From assembly GCA_003956705.1 (NCBI GenBank), contig QZCP01000701.1, positions 1 to 64,000 on the forward strand: 64,000 nt of DNA, written 5' to 3'. Shown piece by piece: positions 33,150 through 46,787 of the stretch. The translations under genes and the position numbers were made by a program. The stretch is from Brevipalpus yothersi. Taxonomy: Eukaryota; Arthropoda; Arachnida; Trombidiformes; Tenuipalpidae. Within the stretch, counting starts at the first letter, position 1, and every line of letters begins with the position of its first letter. Below the pieces are notes generated by a model. It saw nothing but the letters and a program-made list of their open reading frames with translations, did not search any database and was not told the DNA's origin.

Positions 33150-36100
33150 TCAGCCATTTGTCGCTTCTTGGAGCCTCATAAGCGTATCATGCTTTTCGAT
33201 GAAAAAAAAAGAGACAAGGATTAGTAAAAAAATTTCCAAAAATAAGAAACTTTCTTACCAATTGGTTTGTGATGGAATCTGTTTTCGGCTTACAAGGATA
33301 TTCGAGACTTGGTTCTTGAGTTGATTGAATTTTGAAGCATAATTCTCTACCAGTAGGCCACGGAAAGTGTTCGAATATGTCAGACGAATTATGAGTTGTA
33401 CTAGTCAAGGTGGATGTATTATGGTTTTCAATAATTTTCTGAATATTTGGAAATATTTTGCAATTCCATGTCTCGATGAACCAATCTCGAGAAGTTTCAT
33501 GATTAAGAGGACAAGAGAGAAAAACTTTGGTATCTGTCCAAAAATAAGACACCAAAATTATAAATTTCTTGGAATCATCAGAGTCAAATTTACTTACAAA
33601 AATCTTGTGAGGTAAAAAGAGATGAATTTGAACTTGATGGCAAGATGTCTCCAATTATGGAATCTATGTGATGATGAAGTCTTTCTAACCAATCTATTAC
33701 TCTCGAGAGTAATTGAAAGTTGAAAGAGGTACCTTTGAAAGTAGCATCAATTTCCTCATCGATCGCTCTTCTTCGCAAAACTCGACTGATAAAGCTCTTA
33801 CAAGGTTCATTAGTTTCACAAAACAGGACACTTTGAAAATTATGACACAACTGCATATCGGTCAATGTTGAACATCTACTCGAATCGTATGCTGACATGG
33901 TGCAAACAATGATGGGAAGAGGAGATCGAACACTTTTAACTGAAGAGAGTAGTGAGGAAAATTCTGGCATATTATGGATATTCTTGAAAACAATGGCCCC
34001 AGGAAGACTAGATTTTTCACAGAAAAGTATATTCTTTACGAGAGACTCGATTTCTTTGCGACAATTTTCGTCTCTCCTTACATTTATACTCATGACATTT
34101 GAATCACTGTCAAGACGCTCTTGAAGAACGAATTGACAAACTTTGGAAGCTAGATAGGATTTACCACAATGAGCAGGACCACATATGATCAATCGACCAG
34201 ATTCCCTCAAGACATTAACGAGTTTGTCCAACGTAGATTTTGGGGTATTCAAATCTATTGCAAGACAATCCAATTTGCTTTTCAATTCTAAATTAACGCT
34301 ATTGTGCTTAATGAGAGACTCTATGCATGGTAAGGATGAATTGTTGCCGTTTTCATCAGTCTTCGAATGTCTCGAGATGAATTCATCATCACAACTGTAG
34401 GACTTGAGACAGTCAGACGAAATTCCAAGCTTTTCAGAATGAATTTTAGCCAAAAATTCATCAAAAACTCGACGGATATGAATATCTAATAGATTTCGAT
34501 CAATTTTTGGATCCACGATGACATATCCAATAGGTTTTCCCAATATTTTTAAGAAAACTTTACGTCCTTGTTGATTCATGTAAGTTAAATCACAAAAGTT
34601 TGTTAACGAATGTGTATTTGAGGTAGTGGATTGCTTTTGGAGCATACTCTGAAGACATTGGTTTTCATTGCGTAAATTGATCATCTCTTTAGTCATTCGA
34701 TTAACTTTCTCATTTATGGATTCCATTTGAGATGCTGTCAGTAGAGCTTCCAGTCGTATATCATTAAGCTGCTTTTCTTTTTCACGAAGCTGCTTCTTCA
34801 GACTGCTAACCATTTCTCCATCAAATTCTTCAAAAATATTAACTGTCGATATCGAATTTCCATTCATAATTGTACTAAGCCCTAAACATTTTGTTCCAAT
34901 GATTGGTGTACCAGGCAGCGAAGCTGAATCATAATCTTTGGTTAAACCATTAGCACACTCAACTTCACCATTAGAGGAGCAAATTTTATTTCTAGCCCGA
35001 TTTTTCTTGCCAAAAGCTCGCGTAATTGATCCTCGAAACCAACCCGATCCTGGTTCCTCTCGATCAGTCGACGGTGATCTTGGCTCTTTGGGACGTTTCT
35101 TCAATCTTTCTCTCCTCGACTCTATGTCCGATGGAAACTCATCACCACCCTCACTCACACCACAGCCATTATCCAGTGAAGAGCATTCATTTCTGAGATT
35201 CTCAATAGTTGATTTCAAGCGATTAATCTCACGATCTTTCTGCTCAGTTGTGAGTGAACACTGATGTAATCGGGTGCGAAGTGTTTCCAAACTTTGGCCG
35301 AAAGTTTGTATCATCTCATTCTGTCAAAGAAAGAGAACGAAAAAATAAAATTTCAATCTCACCAGTTAACCTAGGAACCTTGAGCAAAAATTTTCAATTC
35401 AGCATGATAAACTATGATTGGCAACTGTAGCAAAAGTGAAAGTGACCATCTAAACTGTAACTACTAAGTGACTGAACTTTGCTCATTTTTCTATTTACAC
35501 AGATATTTTTCAAAATCAAGGGCAATAAGTATAGAAGATACCATGTTGAGTCAGAAAGATAAAAGATTAAGGAAGGAAGTCAATATCATGTTACTTACGC
35601 TACTTTTCAGTTGAGATGTCAACGTTTCAACCTTGATGTTTGCCCGATTGAGTTCATCTTTCAGCTTTTTGATTTCAAAACTTTGCCTTTCTTCATTCTG
35701 AAAGAGAGCAAGAAAAGAGAGGAAAAACGATGACAAACAAGAATTGATAGCAACAAATTGTGTCCACATTCTTGAAGTTCATCTTAAGGAAACATTTTGA
35801 ACGTGAAAGAATTCACTTACAGCGGAAAATGATGAAGAATTTGAAAGAAGAGAGGCGGCAGATCCACGATATTCACCAGTTTTGGAAAGTCGCTTAAATC
35901 CATTGAGGGAAGCTGTCAATCCTAATGGGGGTGGAGTGGCACTTGAACCATTCAAATCTGTTGTCGGAGGTTGATGTGATGGGCCAACATGAATAGGTGG
36001 ATACTTATGTTCCGATTTAAATTCATGAGAACCAATATCACTACGTCGCTCATATCGAGCTGGTGTCACAAAATCGAGATCAGAAAATAGGCTACACTTT

Positions 36101-37986
36101 GGTCGACGGTTAACGATAGACTGTAGGGAGAGACTTTGTGGCCTTTGATTGTTGTCCATGGTCATACTTTCAAACAAAGGAAACTTAATTGTAGGATTAG
36201 TCTCACATCCGATTGAGCTCTCTGTATCAATTGAGATGGAGGAAGATTCTGTAGCTGATGATGCTGATGATGAAGACGATGACGATGGACTGAGAGATCC
36301 TGAATCTGGTCTAGATTTAGTGGGCGAAAGAGTTCTTTCTGGTATTGGCGGAGGAGATTTGGATATTTGATGGGCCTCATCTTTGCAACCTGTCAACGAT
36401 GTCAATGGAGGAGGCGGTGGTGGTGGTGGTAGTGGAAATGAAGGTGGGCTTATGTTGGACAATGTCACTGGCTCTGAGGTTGATTTTTCGGATGAGGATA
36501 AATTATCATCATCTACAAGTTTGGTGAGCTCTGTTGAATCAACTTGTTGTTGATTCTTAACGACCGAGAGATACACTAAATCACTGCTTGAGGCGACTAC
36601 ATCATCATCGGTTATGGGCTTTTTGGAGTTGTGATTATGGTGTGATTGCGACTCTTTTTGGCTAGATTTTGTGCACAGATTATCACTTTTCACTGTATCT
36701 TTGTCACTTTCAGGCTCACTTGGCTCGTAGGTGTTGCTGGCACAACTATCAGGGGAATCTTTTCCAGTTTCTTTAGATGGTTCTGGAGTGGATACCCTTG
36801 GTCTTAATAATTTAACATCGTTCTGATTGTAGTTGAGTACAGTCTGCTTCACAATGGATCCACCTCTACGAATTGGCGAAACTCGGGCTACATTCGATTC
36901 CAACTTATTAGCTGACACAGAGGCACAAACAATCGATGGCTCAATATGAGAAGATGATTTGATGGTTTCCTGATGAGTATCAGTTTTACCATCACTTTCG
37001 ACACTTGGACAGAGTGAAAGAACATTCTCCTCACTTTTTTTCATCACTGAGGCCATCTTTTTAGCATTCAGATCTGACCTCGGAGAGGAAGAAGAAGAGA
37101 CCGAAATTTTGGCTCCATTCATTGAGATTGGACTGTTGATTCTGGATGGAGTTGTTTGGGCTTGAATAGAATTGATTCCAGAGCTCGACGGAATCGTCTT
37201 AGCAGATTTCGGCAATGGAATGCCTATCGAACGAGTAAGAGGCTTAGGCTTAAGCGATGGCTTTTGAGATTCTTTCCGAAAACTAGATCTTAGCGTATTT
37301 TCTTGTGGACCAGAGAAGGCCGTTTGATTGGCGGGAGATAATTTAGGCGAACCATAGCCACCAGTGGTTACTGATGATCTTATGCTGATTCGACAAGATT
37401 TGGGCTCCGTAACAGGAGAAGCTCGAGGACTAGGACTCGATTCCTCTCTTTTCACAGGCCGACCCTTGAGGCCATACACACTGTTGCTGGCTGCCCCTCG
37501 TCCCGGGACACTGGAGCGAGTATGTAAAACAGATAACGGCTTAGCCGGACTTGAAGCTGGTAGTGTTCCAGGAAGAGAGGATCTTGGTGGCCGAATACTT
37601 CGAGTAAATTGAGTTACACTGGTGCTGGACGAATTGATGTTTGTGGCTGATGCGGTTGATGTTGTTGTTGATGCTGTTGTGGCTGTTGATGATTGACTGA
37701 TATCATTGCAGCCTCCGGCATAGAGTGATGTTGAGGAAACTGATGAAGATAGAGAAGAGGATCGACTTGCTTTTCCGATGAAAGAGAGGGATTTATTGCT
37801 CAAAGATGAGAGCGATTTTTTGCCAATAGACGATGAACATTGAGATGGAAAATTTTTTGCCGTATGAATTGTTGACGATTGATTGGGTGAAGGTATTTTG
37901 GAATCACGTTTTTGAGGTAATCTTGAAGGCATGGTCATGACAGGTAGTTGCACTTTAACGGCTTCAATCTTCCCACCATTGACCAT
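33150..37986 (-). CDS. NAV: Neuron navigator / sickie homologue
   Basis: Five exons join in phase: 37986-35821, 35697-35599, 35320-33598, 33533-33259 and 33191-33150, giving at least 1434 aa. Navigators track microtubule plus ends and guide axons and cell migration. The first 720 residues are Ser/Pro-rich and basic with a polyproline run (SFPLPPPPPPPPLTS), probably disordered. Coiled coils follow at about 723-780 and 929-985. The segment SGWFRGSITRAFGKK is typical of NAV proteins. A C-terminal AAA-type domain has P-loop GPAHCGKS (about 1135). The family end is clear: KVFLSCPLNHETSRDWFIE, FPWPTGREL and LMRLQEATNG. The Walker B position reads AIVFKNIHNM, where vertebrate NAVs have Asp as recalled. 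No calponin-homology domain is in these exons; it could lie upstream or be absent. An in-frame TAG just before the ATG and an acceptor-like TTCTAG suggest a 5' UTR junction. Confidence 0.9.
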
Positions 37987-38522
37987 CAAACGGAGACAGA
38001 TCTAGAATTGGTTCTATCAATTTAACATAATATTTACATACACAAATATAATAAATATGAAAAAAATTCAAATGAATGCCAAAAATTCCAACCAATCAAG
38101 TTAACTTTTTTGTGTAGTCAAACGAAATTAACATATGACACTCGACTCGAATCATTCATTTAACCACTCATAACCTAAAGAGAAAAGAAAAAGCGAAACA
38201 AAACAATTTTACAAGCTGTACAATGAACAATATTAAACAGTAAAAAAAAGGTGCGAATAAGAGAGAAGAGTAAAGTCATAAAAAACTATCATCAAAGCAT
38301 ACACAACCCAGTTAATCTGAATTCATCAGGCACACATGTGGAGAGAGAGAGGCGAAATGGTTGAAGTTTTGATTAATTCATCAAAAGTTCGAATACTGAC
38401 ATTGAAATTTTTTCCATCATGACTGTATAACAGCGAAAATATAAGCTCTGTTCTCAGCTTCTCTCTCTCTCTCAAACATTCATAAGTTTGGAGAAAAAAA
38501 AATTTAAAACATCCACATTTCA

Positions 38523-38541
38523 GATGGATGGATGGATGGAT
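38523..38541. repeat. GATG tetranucleotide tract
   Basis: Four to five tandem GATG units (ATGGATGGATGGATGGATG). Confidence 0.6.
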
Positions 38542-39932
38542 GCTTAACGGTTGATCCTCAAGTTCTCGATCGCTTCATTGCTAATGATAACACTCTCCGC
38601 ATTCTGCTATCTTAAACACACACATACATACTGAACAGAGAATCAAAATTAATCATAAACATCAAGTTAAACTTTGAACATTCTGTATGTAAATCATTTT
38701 GAGTTGCACAAAACAGATAAGCTAGCAGCCGTTCAAATTGTATGTAGTAAGTTTTTGTCAGAACTTTCCGAGCGATACCAGAAGCTGATGTCTGACGAAT
38801 TATCTGTTGTAAGTATATGTGTAAGTGAAGTCCAACCAAACTGTGGTTTGAAAAACCTAATCCCAAACTGTATGATGTGTGTGTGTGATGGGCTTGAGTG
38901 ATTAAATTTTTGGACTCGAGTCAATACTTTCTGAACGCATACATACACATTGAACCTGAAGAAAAATAAAACTAATTTCAACGGTATCTGATGGAAGATG
39001 AACTTTGTTTCTTGAGAGAGTTTAGTAAAGATCTTGAGAAGATCTGATTTTGATCATCCAAAATACGAATCATCTGTCTAAGTGTGTATATGTATGAGAG
39101 AAAACTTCGACAACAAGATTGACCTATCTTTTTCTTTTCGCAAATCATTTCCATTAGAAACTATTTATCTATAGTAATTAACTTGTTAATTGGATGTAGT
39201 AACCAAAGGGTTTAAACTATGAAAATCGAGGGACATACATCAAGATTGGTAAAAAGATGATGATTGAAGGCAGGAAGAGGCGATGATGATGTTTAGCCAA
39301 TAGCAAGAAACAGACACACTCTCTCTCTATACCATCAAAGTTTTAATCATGACCAATGGCTAATAATTACAGAGAATATACTCACACACATAGTTTCATT
39401 TATGTATGCAGATTGGAGTATGATGATTGACAGTTTATTTTGGGCTTCCTGTTATGATGAGAAAAGTGAGAGAAAAAAAGTTGGACAACTTCGCTTGTCA
39501 ATCAGGATGCTTGTGTGTGATGGAAAAAAGTGCAAATGAATGTATAAGCAATGAGATAGAGAATATGATTTCAAAAAACTTGTCCATCGTATTGAAAATT
39601 CATTCAATGTCTGTAACACTTTCACTTTTATATTTTTCGATTAAGGAAATTTATCAGGAACCGTTTTATGATGCTTTCGGGCACGCAAATGGCAATAAAT
39701 AATACAAGCTATAGTCATATCGAAAGTGTTGAGGAAGAAAGTTTGCATGTGTATGTGTGTGTGTGTTCACCAGACGAACTTGAACCACGATCAGATGATA
39801 AAATTACGTGAATGAATTGCTAAACATTTGTTCGGATACACCTTCTCAGTTAAAGTAGATAGAAAGTGACAGGCTTGGCAAGAAAAATGAATTCTGTCCA
39901 TGATTCAATAGGGATAACAAATAATCGAGAAA

Positions 39933-39940
<8 letters not shown>

Positions 39941-39989
<49 letters not shown>
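39941..39989. repeat. AG microsatellite
   Basis: About 24 uninterrupted AG units, flanked by more purine-rich sequence. Confidence 0.9.
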
Positions 39990-39993
<4 letters not shown>

Positions 39994-40850
39994 AGAAATA
40001 AAATTCTGAGTCAACTATCTGTTGGTTTTGGGAAACAATTTTTCATTGATCAATCAGTTCATGAGAGGATGCTGACTGAGAGTGTATCAATTTCAACATT
40101 CTTTCCTGAAGCTTATTAACACAGTAGGGGTCGATATCTCAAGCCAATTTTTTACTTAAAAATATCAAAGCTATACAGAGATAGTGAGATAGTGTCAAGA
40201 TTTTATCGATTAAAATTGTTCCGATAAAATTCTCAAGTGATCCCGGATATCCTTCACGAGGCAATAATGCTATGAACCATTCGAATGAATTTCAAGAATG
40301 ATTATGCTTGGAATTTAAAATGTATTCACAATCATTGCTCGACTTCTTATTCCAACTTATTCCACTTTTTTTTGTATTTCTGATGTAAGCTTCAGATAGT
40401 AGCAAATTGTCACCAAAGATGAGGAATACACACATTTCTTACTTGCCAAAATTGAATTTTTTCAACTTCATTTTGAATTCAAATCATATTTTGAACACAA
40501 AAAATAGACTCAACATGAAATGAGCATTCAACTGGGAGTGTAGAGAAAGTTTCTCTCTCTTCTCTCTCCTACCATTCTGTAACTAGTTGGCCATGGAGCA
40601 AGGAACGAGTAAGAATGTATTAACTTTCCAAATAGCAATCTCACTTACTACTTCCGGAGGCAATAAGTGAAGCATCATCATATTGACCGGTCCAGTCATA
40701 CTAGAATCAACTTATTGTATTCACTCAACAATTTACTGAGAGCATCGTTTGATTAGATGATCCATCGGAATACAAGTTAATTGTAACCAATAGAGCGTGT
40801 TCTATGAAATAGATTTGCCTAGTGTTTCAAAGGCTTCATCAGCTGTCTTT

Positions 40851-40853
<3 letters not shown>

Positions 40854-40897
<44 letters not shown>
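40854..40897. repeat. CT microsatellite
   Basis: About 22 uninterrupted CT units. Confidence 0.9.
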
Positions 40898-40901
<4 letters not shown>

Positions 40902-41860
40902 GTACTCTTTAATTTGGTGTTCTATATATACGCCATATATACTCACAATTCATTCATTCGCTCATCAATATGAACATGGGTATATCGGAAAATGGTTCGA
41001 TTCGATTTTGACCATGTTAACCACGTTAAGTGGGAAGTAGTAACAAAGTTGATTGGATAAATTGATTCGATCAGAAAGAAGGCAGCAAGAAATGGGAAGG
41101 GAGTTCAGGACCACGAGAGCAATAACAGTAATAGTAATAGAATTATCAGCCAAAATATATTTAAGACAATCGGCCAGCAACTTCCGAGCTGTTCATGAAG
41201 ATCGAAATGCTTGAGCGATTGACGGGTTGATGAATGTTTTCTTAATGTCGAGATGAGAAATTCACTGTGTGATGCACTATTAAAGAGAGAGGAGAATTTT
41301 CGTTCATGGCTCCAAAAATTTTAATGGAATTTCTCGCCTCACTTATGACCAGTTCGATCAAAGAGTTGAGATGGTGAACTTGATCAATTTTCTGAGGTAA
41401 TTGAAATTATAGAATTTTCTGAAGAATGGAAAATATTTTTGTGATTGTCAAATAGATCTGAATTTGAAGTTTGTTCAGCATTCCAATAATATTCGAATAT
41501 ATGATCAACAGTTCAATTAAATGAGACATTTTTCAAGATATTTGTTACATTCATTATAACAATGTGACTCATTCTTGTAACTCTCCTTGCTGGAGCGACT
41601 ATCAATAGGAATTTGTTATTCCAATATGCTGATTATGGCACAAAATGGAACAGCTAACAGATCAAATCGATCCTTTTTTGTCTGGCTTGTTTTAGTGAAA
41701 TCACATGATCCATATGAACTAGTATCATTTATCTTTTCGGAACATAATTTTGATAAATCATTAACAGAGACACTGTTATTCATCTCACTTTCTCTCTCTC
41801 TTTTCACACTTCCATTACACCCAAAGTCATGAGATGATAAGAAAATGAGCACACAAAAGT

Positions 41861-41863
<3 letters not shown>

Positions 41864-41903
<40 letters not shown>
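41864..41903. repeat. AG microsatellite
   Basis: About 20 uninterrupted AG units. Confidence 0.9.
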
Positions 41904-41905
<2 letters not shown>

Positions 41906-42101
41906 CAAAGAGTGAATTGATATGCTGCAAAATATACAGAGGAGAGAGGATGAAATGATGAGAGAAGAGGAAGAGATGGAGATGGAGGATGAAGGAAGAG
42001 CCGTTGAGGCTAAAAGATTTTCGATCTAAGAATTCAAGAAGCTCTAGATGACATAGGCAAAAGTCTAGGAACTTGCAGAGCATAGCAAAAATGATGAAAG
42101 A

Positions 42102-42104
<3 letters not shown>

Positions 42105-42147
<43 letters not shown>
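42105..42147. repeat. GA microsatellite
   Basis: About 21 uninterrupted GA units. A shorter GA tract of about 10 units lies at 42619-42637. Confidence 0.9.
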
Positions 42148-42148
<1 letters not shown>

Positions 42149-43948
42149 AAAGAACCTTAAGATTGATGTTTTGAGTTGAGAGTAAAATTCTATTCCCTTT
42201 ACTCAAAGAGAACCACTCAGATCGATAGGATCAGCTACAATTTGACAAACAAACAACAATCCAACTGATTGATTTATCTTGTCAAGATAACATAAGCCAA
42301 GATTCAATTGTAGACAGCATAGGAGATACACTATTCTACATTCCATTTACTTCCACGATTTGGGTGGTCAAAAAGGAGTATTCCACTGAATGTGACACCT
42401 AAAGTGGTCATAAATCGTGGACAAAATGCGAAAACCTGCCCATCATTAGATATTCTGTCCTCTTGCTCAGCACTTGTAGTTGAAACTAAATAATCTAAGT
42501 TACATAGATTCAATTATCGTCAATACTTATTCAATATTGATGCAAAAGTGGCAAAAGAAACAAAAGAGAAAGAGAGAGGAAAAAAGAGAGCGAATAAATG
42601 CGGTGAAAGTCTAAAATGGAGAGAGAGAGAGAGAGAGACTGCATAGGATGGGGAAGTAGAGCTAATTTGATCTTTGTACTTCATCCTGGAGGCAGAATCT
42701 CCATATAACCATCATCAACGAAATGATTACAGGATGGAGCGTAGCAAGCTTACAGAAGAGAGAGAAAGAAAGAGAGAGAAAGAGAAGGAAAGAAAAGAGA
42801 GAGGAAAAAGAAGCGCGCAAGAAAGTTTGGCCCACCAAAGAGACTAATATCATAGTGATCATCATCACGATTTGGGCAAGTGGATAGATTCTGGATTGCT
42901 ATTTGTACAGTTGTTACATGTAAATACTTATTCACATGCTGGATTATTTCCCACCATGTTTTTACGATATTGAATATGACCTCAATTAAAAGACTAACTG
43001 TTTGGAGTAGTAGTGGTAATGTTGGTGGAATTAAGGAAAAATAAGAATAGGAAATGAGAAAAATATTTTTTTCTACTGTCCAAAAGTAGCAGATTGAATG
43101 TGCCGTATTTGCTGGGTATTTACACAATCAATTTCGAGCTCACAAATAGATACACACATACAAGAGAACGGACCTTATTCTGTGGAAGAAGATGAAGATG
43201 ACTTGCTGAGAAAGTTGTGTCCGAATGAAAATCCCATTCACATTCGCCCCTCTTCTACTTCTTCTTGTATTCTTGGGATCTCATTCTTCTCTCATGAAAC
43301 TCATTCAAAGAAATAATCTTTTCGGATTCCAATAGGATCAAGTTATGACTTTCATTCCTTAACGATAGAGTCATTGGTGAAAGATAGGTTGAAGAGAGAG
43401 AGAGAGGAAGAGAAAGATTTTTCGGATGAGAGGTGTTCACCGGATGTATGTTGTTCATATGAGATATCATATAAGAGTGAGAGAGAGAGAGAGAAAAAGA
43501 ATGAGAAAAGATAGTGTACAGTGTAAGTCCAAGCTGTGACCCGAGAATGTGAACAGAAGAAGATGCTGTATTGAGCAAGATGATCCAGAAGACATAACAC
43601 GATTTTATATATCACACACACACACATATATTCTGATGTATATAGATGATTGAAGTTAAGTAAAGATGACAAGAAAAGGATAGAAAAATGTGAGTAAAAA
43701 AATGTGAAGCATCATGATAGAAGTGCGGCTTAAATATATATATATCGGTTGATGGATTGATATCGAGCATCGATCTTATTTTTCCATGATAAAAAGAAGT
43801 CGAAGAAAGAAAGAAATAAAGTATGCAGAGAAAGACATCTATCTCTTTCTTGGAAGCTATGTGGAAGCTAAGTAGTTCATGAGACTCATTGAATATGCTG
43901 ACCATTTAATTAGAATTGACTTAACCTGGATCGATCACCTTTCTTTAT

Positions 43949-43952
<4 letters not shown>

Positions 43953-43989
<37 letters not shown>
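43953..43989. repeat. CT microsatellite
   Basis: About 18 uninterrupted CT units. Shorter GA tracts lie near 43394 and 43482. Confidence 0.9.
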
Positions 43990-43993
<4 letters not shown>

Positions 43994-45790
43994 ACATCTT
44001 CCGTTATCTTTCATGAGAACCAGTCAGCAGTCATAATCAATTTTGATCATCGTGATACAGTGAGGATGCATATTCGATCCTCCCTAGTTTCGTGACCATC
44101 GTGAGTGGTTCGAGTGTATCGATGTGTGTGTGTGTGTGTTTGTGAATGTATGTGTATGTGTTCATTATATCATCTATCAAACACCCTATGTTCGAATCTG
44201 TTTTACGAACAGTTCAAAGAAAAAAGTTCGAAAATTAACCGAAAGGGTGATCAAAGTGCTACTGGAAAGAAAGCTCATGAGAATTTATGTTGAATCGATT
44301 AATTGAATCGATTCACGATCAAAAAGAATGGGGAAGCTCCAAAATCAATTCAATATTCGTGCGAATTGATCTTTCAAGTAGTATTTTCTCACTCAACTCA
44401 AGTGTAGTTAAAGAGTGTAGAGATAAGATTGAGACATTTCACCAGTTTCGATATATATATGAGATATGAACTGTGTGTACTTGACAGTTACTCTTTTTTT
44501 CTTCTTTTCTTCTTCTGAATTGCTATACATTGGCAAAAGTCAATCTTCACCGAAACTCACTTCTTCTTCTTCTTTTCCTTTACCAATGAGTTAGACAAAC
44601 AGCAGGTAAAACCAATTGACTGATGTCAAAGTAAACATTTAGTCAGTTGACAATATGCTGGTAGGCGAGTGAAAAAAGATGAAAAAAAGAGGAAGAAGAA
44701 GAAGAAGAAGAGGAACTTGAGAATCCAAAAGATGGCAAAGAAAATATTTATGCAAATATGTGGTACTGGGAGCTGCCTGTCAAAGTAACCTATAGGTGAT
44801 CAAAGGTCGAACTGATTTGGACTATTATTCATAGGAAAAAGATGAGCAATATATGCAAGATTAAAGCGGGAAAGGAATCTTTGAAAAACTACAAAATTAC
44901 TTATTCGATTCATGATCACCTCATATTGTCAGAGTGATGAGTCAGATATGAAAACCAAATAGTCATGAGACGAAAAACAAAAATCAACAAAAATTGTGCC
45001 CCACAAAACAAACCTCTGATAGAAAAAAACTCTTAAATTTTTTCACCCCACCAACATCAAGAATGTTGCAATGTCCATGGTAAAAAAGATACATCACAAA
45101 AAAGACACAAGAAACTTGAGTATCTCGAGAGCAATTCAACAGGTAACATAGTCAACGAGAAAGTGTACATGAAAAGTCGTTAGTGACTCACCTTCTTCAT
45201 CTCCTCTCGTGTCTGATGAAAACACTGATCATCATCATCATTGCCAATACACAAACACATTTCTTCTTGAAATTTTGATCGAGTGGCTAGTGGTTGTGGT
45301 CATTTTATTCCTTCAACAATGTCCATAATAATAAAAACTCATGAAATTCAAGTTACAAGTTGTATTTTGATTGCACACAAGCAGGCAAGTCACTTCATCT
45401 ACTCTTTGCGAAAAACTGAACCGAAAGAAGAGAGAAAAAGAGAGTGAAGAGAGAGAGAGAGAGAGCAAAGTGAAGGCACGCAAGCTCTCTCTCTCTTCCT
45501 TGGTCTTCTGTAAACATTTCTTCAACATCGTTCTTGGCGGTTTTGTTGATGGGAGCACAAAAAGAGACTCAAAAAGTTTGTGGACTTGTTGGAAGCTGAT
45601 TTGTCAATGATTCAGAACTTTTTTCTCTCTCTCTCTCTCAACTGACAGGCTAGAGGAAAGCTGTGTATTTTGGGTGAGAAAAATTTTCTACTCTTACGAT
45701 GCAGGTCATGGAGCAGAATATATCAGTTGAGTGATGAAAAAAAATTTTGTTGCTTGTTTTTCCGTTGCTCTCAGAACAATTCAGGACTTT

Positions 45791-45791
<1 letters not shown>

Positions 45792-45859
<68 letters not shown>
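45792..45859. repeat. Long CT microsatellite
   Basis: About 34 uninterrupted CT units followed by TTTC units. One of the two longest tracts in the window (the other, at 52101-52168, is the same length). Confidence 0.92.
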
Positions 45860-45873
<14 letters not shown>

Positions 45874-46322
45874 TCTCACACGTGTGTGTGCAAAAATTGT
45901 GGTCCTAAGTAAGGTGGAAGTAGAGCTTTACACTGACCACCAAGTGAGGAGGAAAGAGAAAATATAACATCGATTCGTTAAAGTAAAGAAGAACATTCTA
46001 GGCGTTCTAGGCATCTATGAAATCTTATTTGTTCATGTTAATTTACTTTTTTGAATAGAATCATGTCTTTGTATTAGATTTTATGTAGACTTGAGTTTCC
46101 GTTCACTCAAATTGTATCCAGAGCATATCTTAATATCAAATTCGAGGTTTAAAATGAAATTCGATAGTTTGAAAAGGTTTGCTCTGAACAATGGAGTGAA
46201 ATTAATAGATATCCATGTCAATTGCATATCTAATTAGAGTCTAACTTAAGTTTCGACGGAAATTGAGCGATCAGTGGAACATTTTGCGCTCGTATTCATT
46301 ATTACAATGTTTGATGACTGAT

Positions 46323-46463
46323 TTATTTTTCAAGTTCATCAGAATAATCAAGGAGTAGAAAAAAATTCAAAAACAATCCTAGAAACGCAGCGGCAAGGAC
46401 TGAAAAATTTATCGTCTCTTTTGTGATAATTTCATTCTCAAAGCTCTCACTGCTGGAGCCCAT
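46323..46463 (-). CDS. Possible 46-aa single-pass membrane microprotein
   Basis: Frame from MGSSSESFENEIITKET to a TAA, with one clear transmembrane segment (FSVLAAAFLGLFLNFFLLL) and an acidic tail DYSDELEK. The frame can be extended upstream to another Met at 46508. The layout of a short polar head, one helix and a short charged tail is that of small membrane subunits or ion-pump regulators, but no family was recognised. It may also be a chance frame or an exon of an unseen gene. Confidence 0.35.
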   Translation of the reverse strand: MGSSSESFENEIITKETINFSVLAAAFLGLFLNFFLLLDYSDELEK

Positions 46464-46787
46464 GGAATTATGGCAATAATTTTGAAAGTTACCGATAAAT
46501 ATGTACACGCATAGAGATAAAATTTCTTAAACCGTCTTAAAAACTATCAGGAATCGTTTTCAGTTTCTTCTAAGCAGATAAATAGTGGTTGATCATTTGA
46601 CATGAATACATGTACATGAATAAGAGATAATGAACAAACAAAGAGAGGGAAGAAGCTCATGATTTAATCCTAAAAAAGATGGCCCTGTCTATGTGTTCAA
46701 TTTTGGTAGCACGATTGATGGTATTATCAGATTTCCATTGTGATCAAGTCAGATGAGTTTCGAACAGAGAGAAAAATAGAGGAAAGT

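Larger units (their letters stand above)
37987..46322. other. Gene-poor, microsatellite-rich region upstream of the navigator gene
   Basis: More than 8 kb without a convincing gene. Frames here are mostly translations of GA/CT tracts. It may be a large 5' intron and promoter of the navigator gene. A minus-strand donor-like GAAGAAG/GTGAGT at about 45192 could end a non-coding first exon. There are also many GT/AC and GATG short tracts. Confidence 0.5.

Noticed and set aside
40822..41040. Frames made of Leu-Ser, Arg-Glu or similar dipeptides (also at 41616-42206, 45670-45967, 52023-52227)
   Set aside because: They are translations of GA/CT microsatellites and have no other coding feature.
44105..44125. 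GGTTCGA-like box suggesting a tRNA gene
   Set aside because: No matching acceptor stem, anticodon arm or A box nearby; no tRNA, rRNA or CRISPR array was recognised anywhere in the window.
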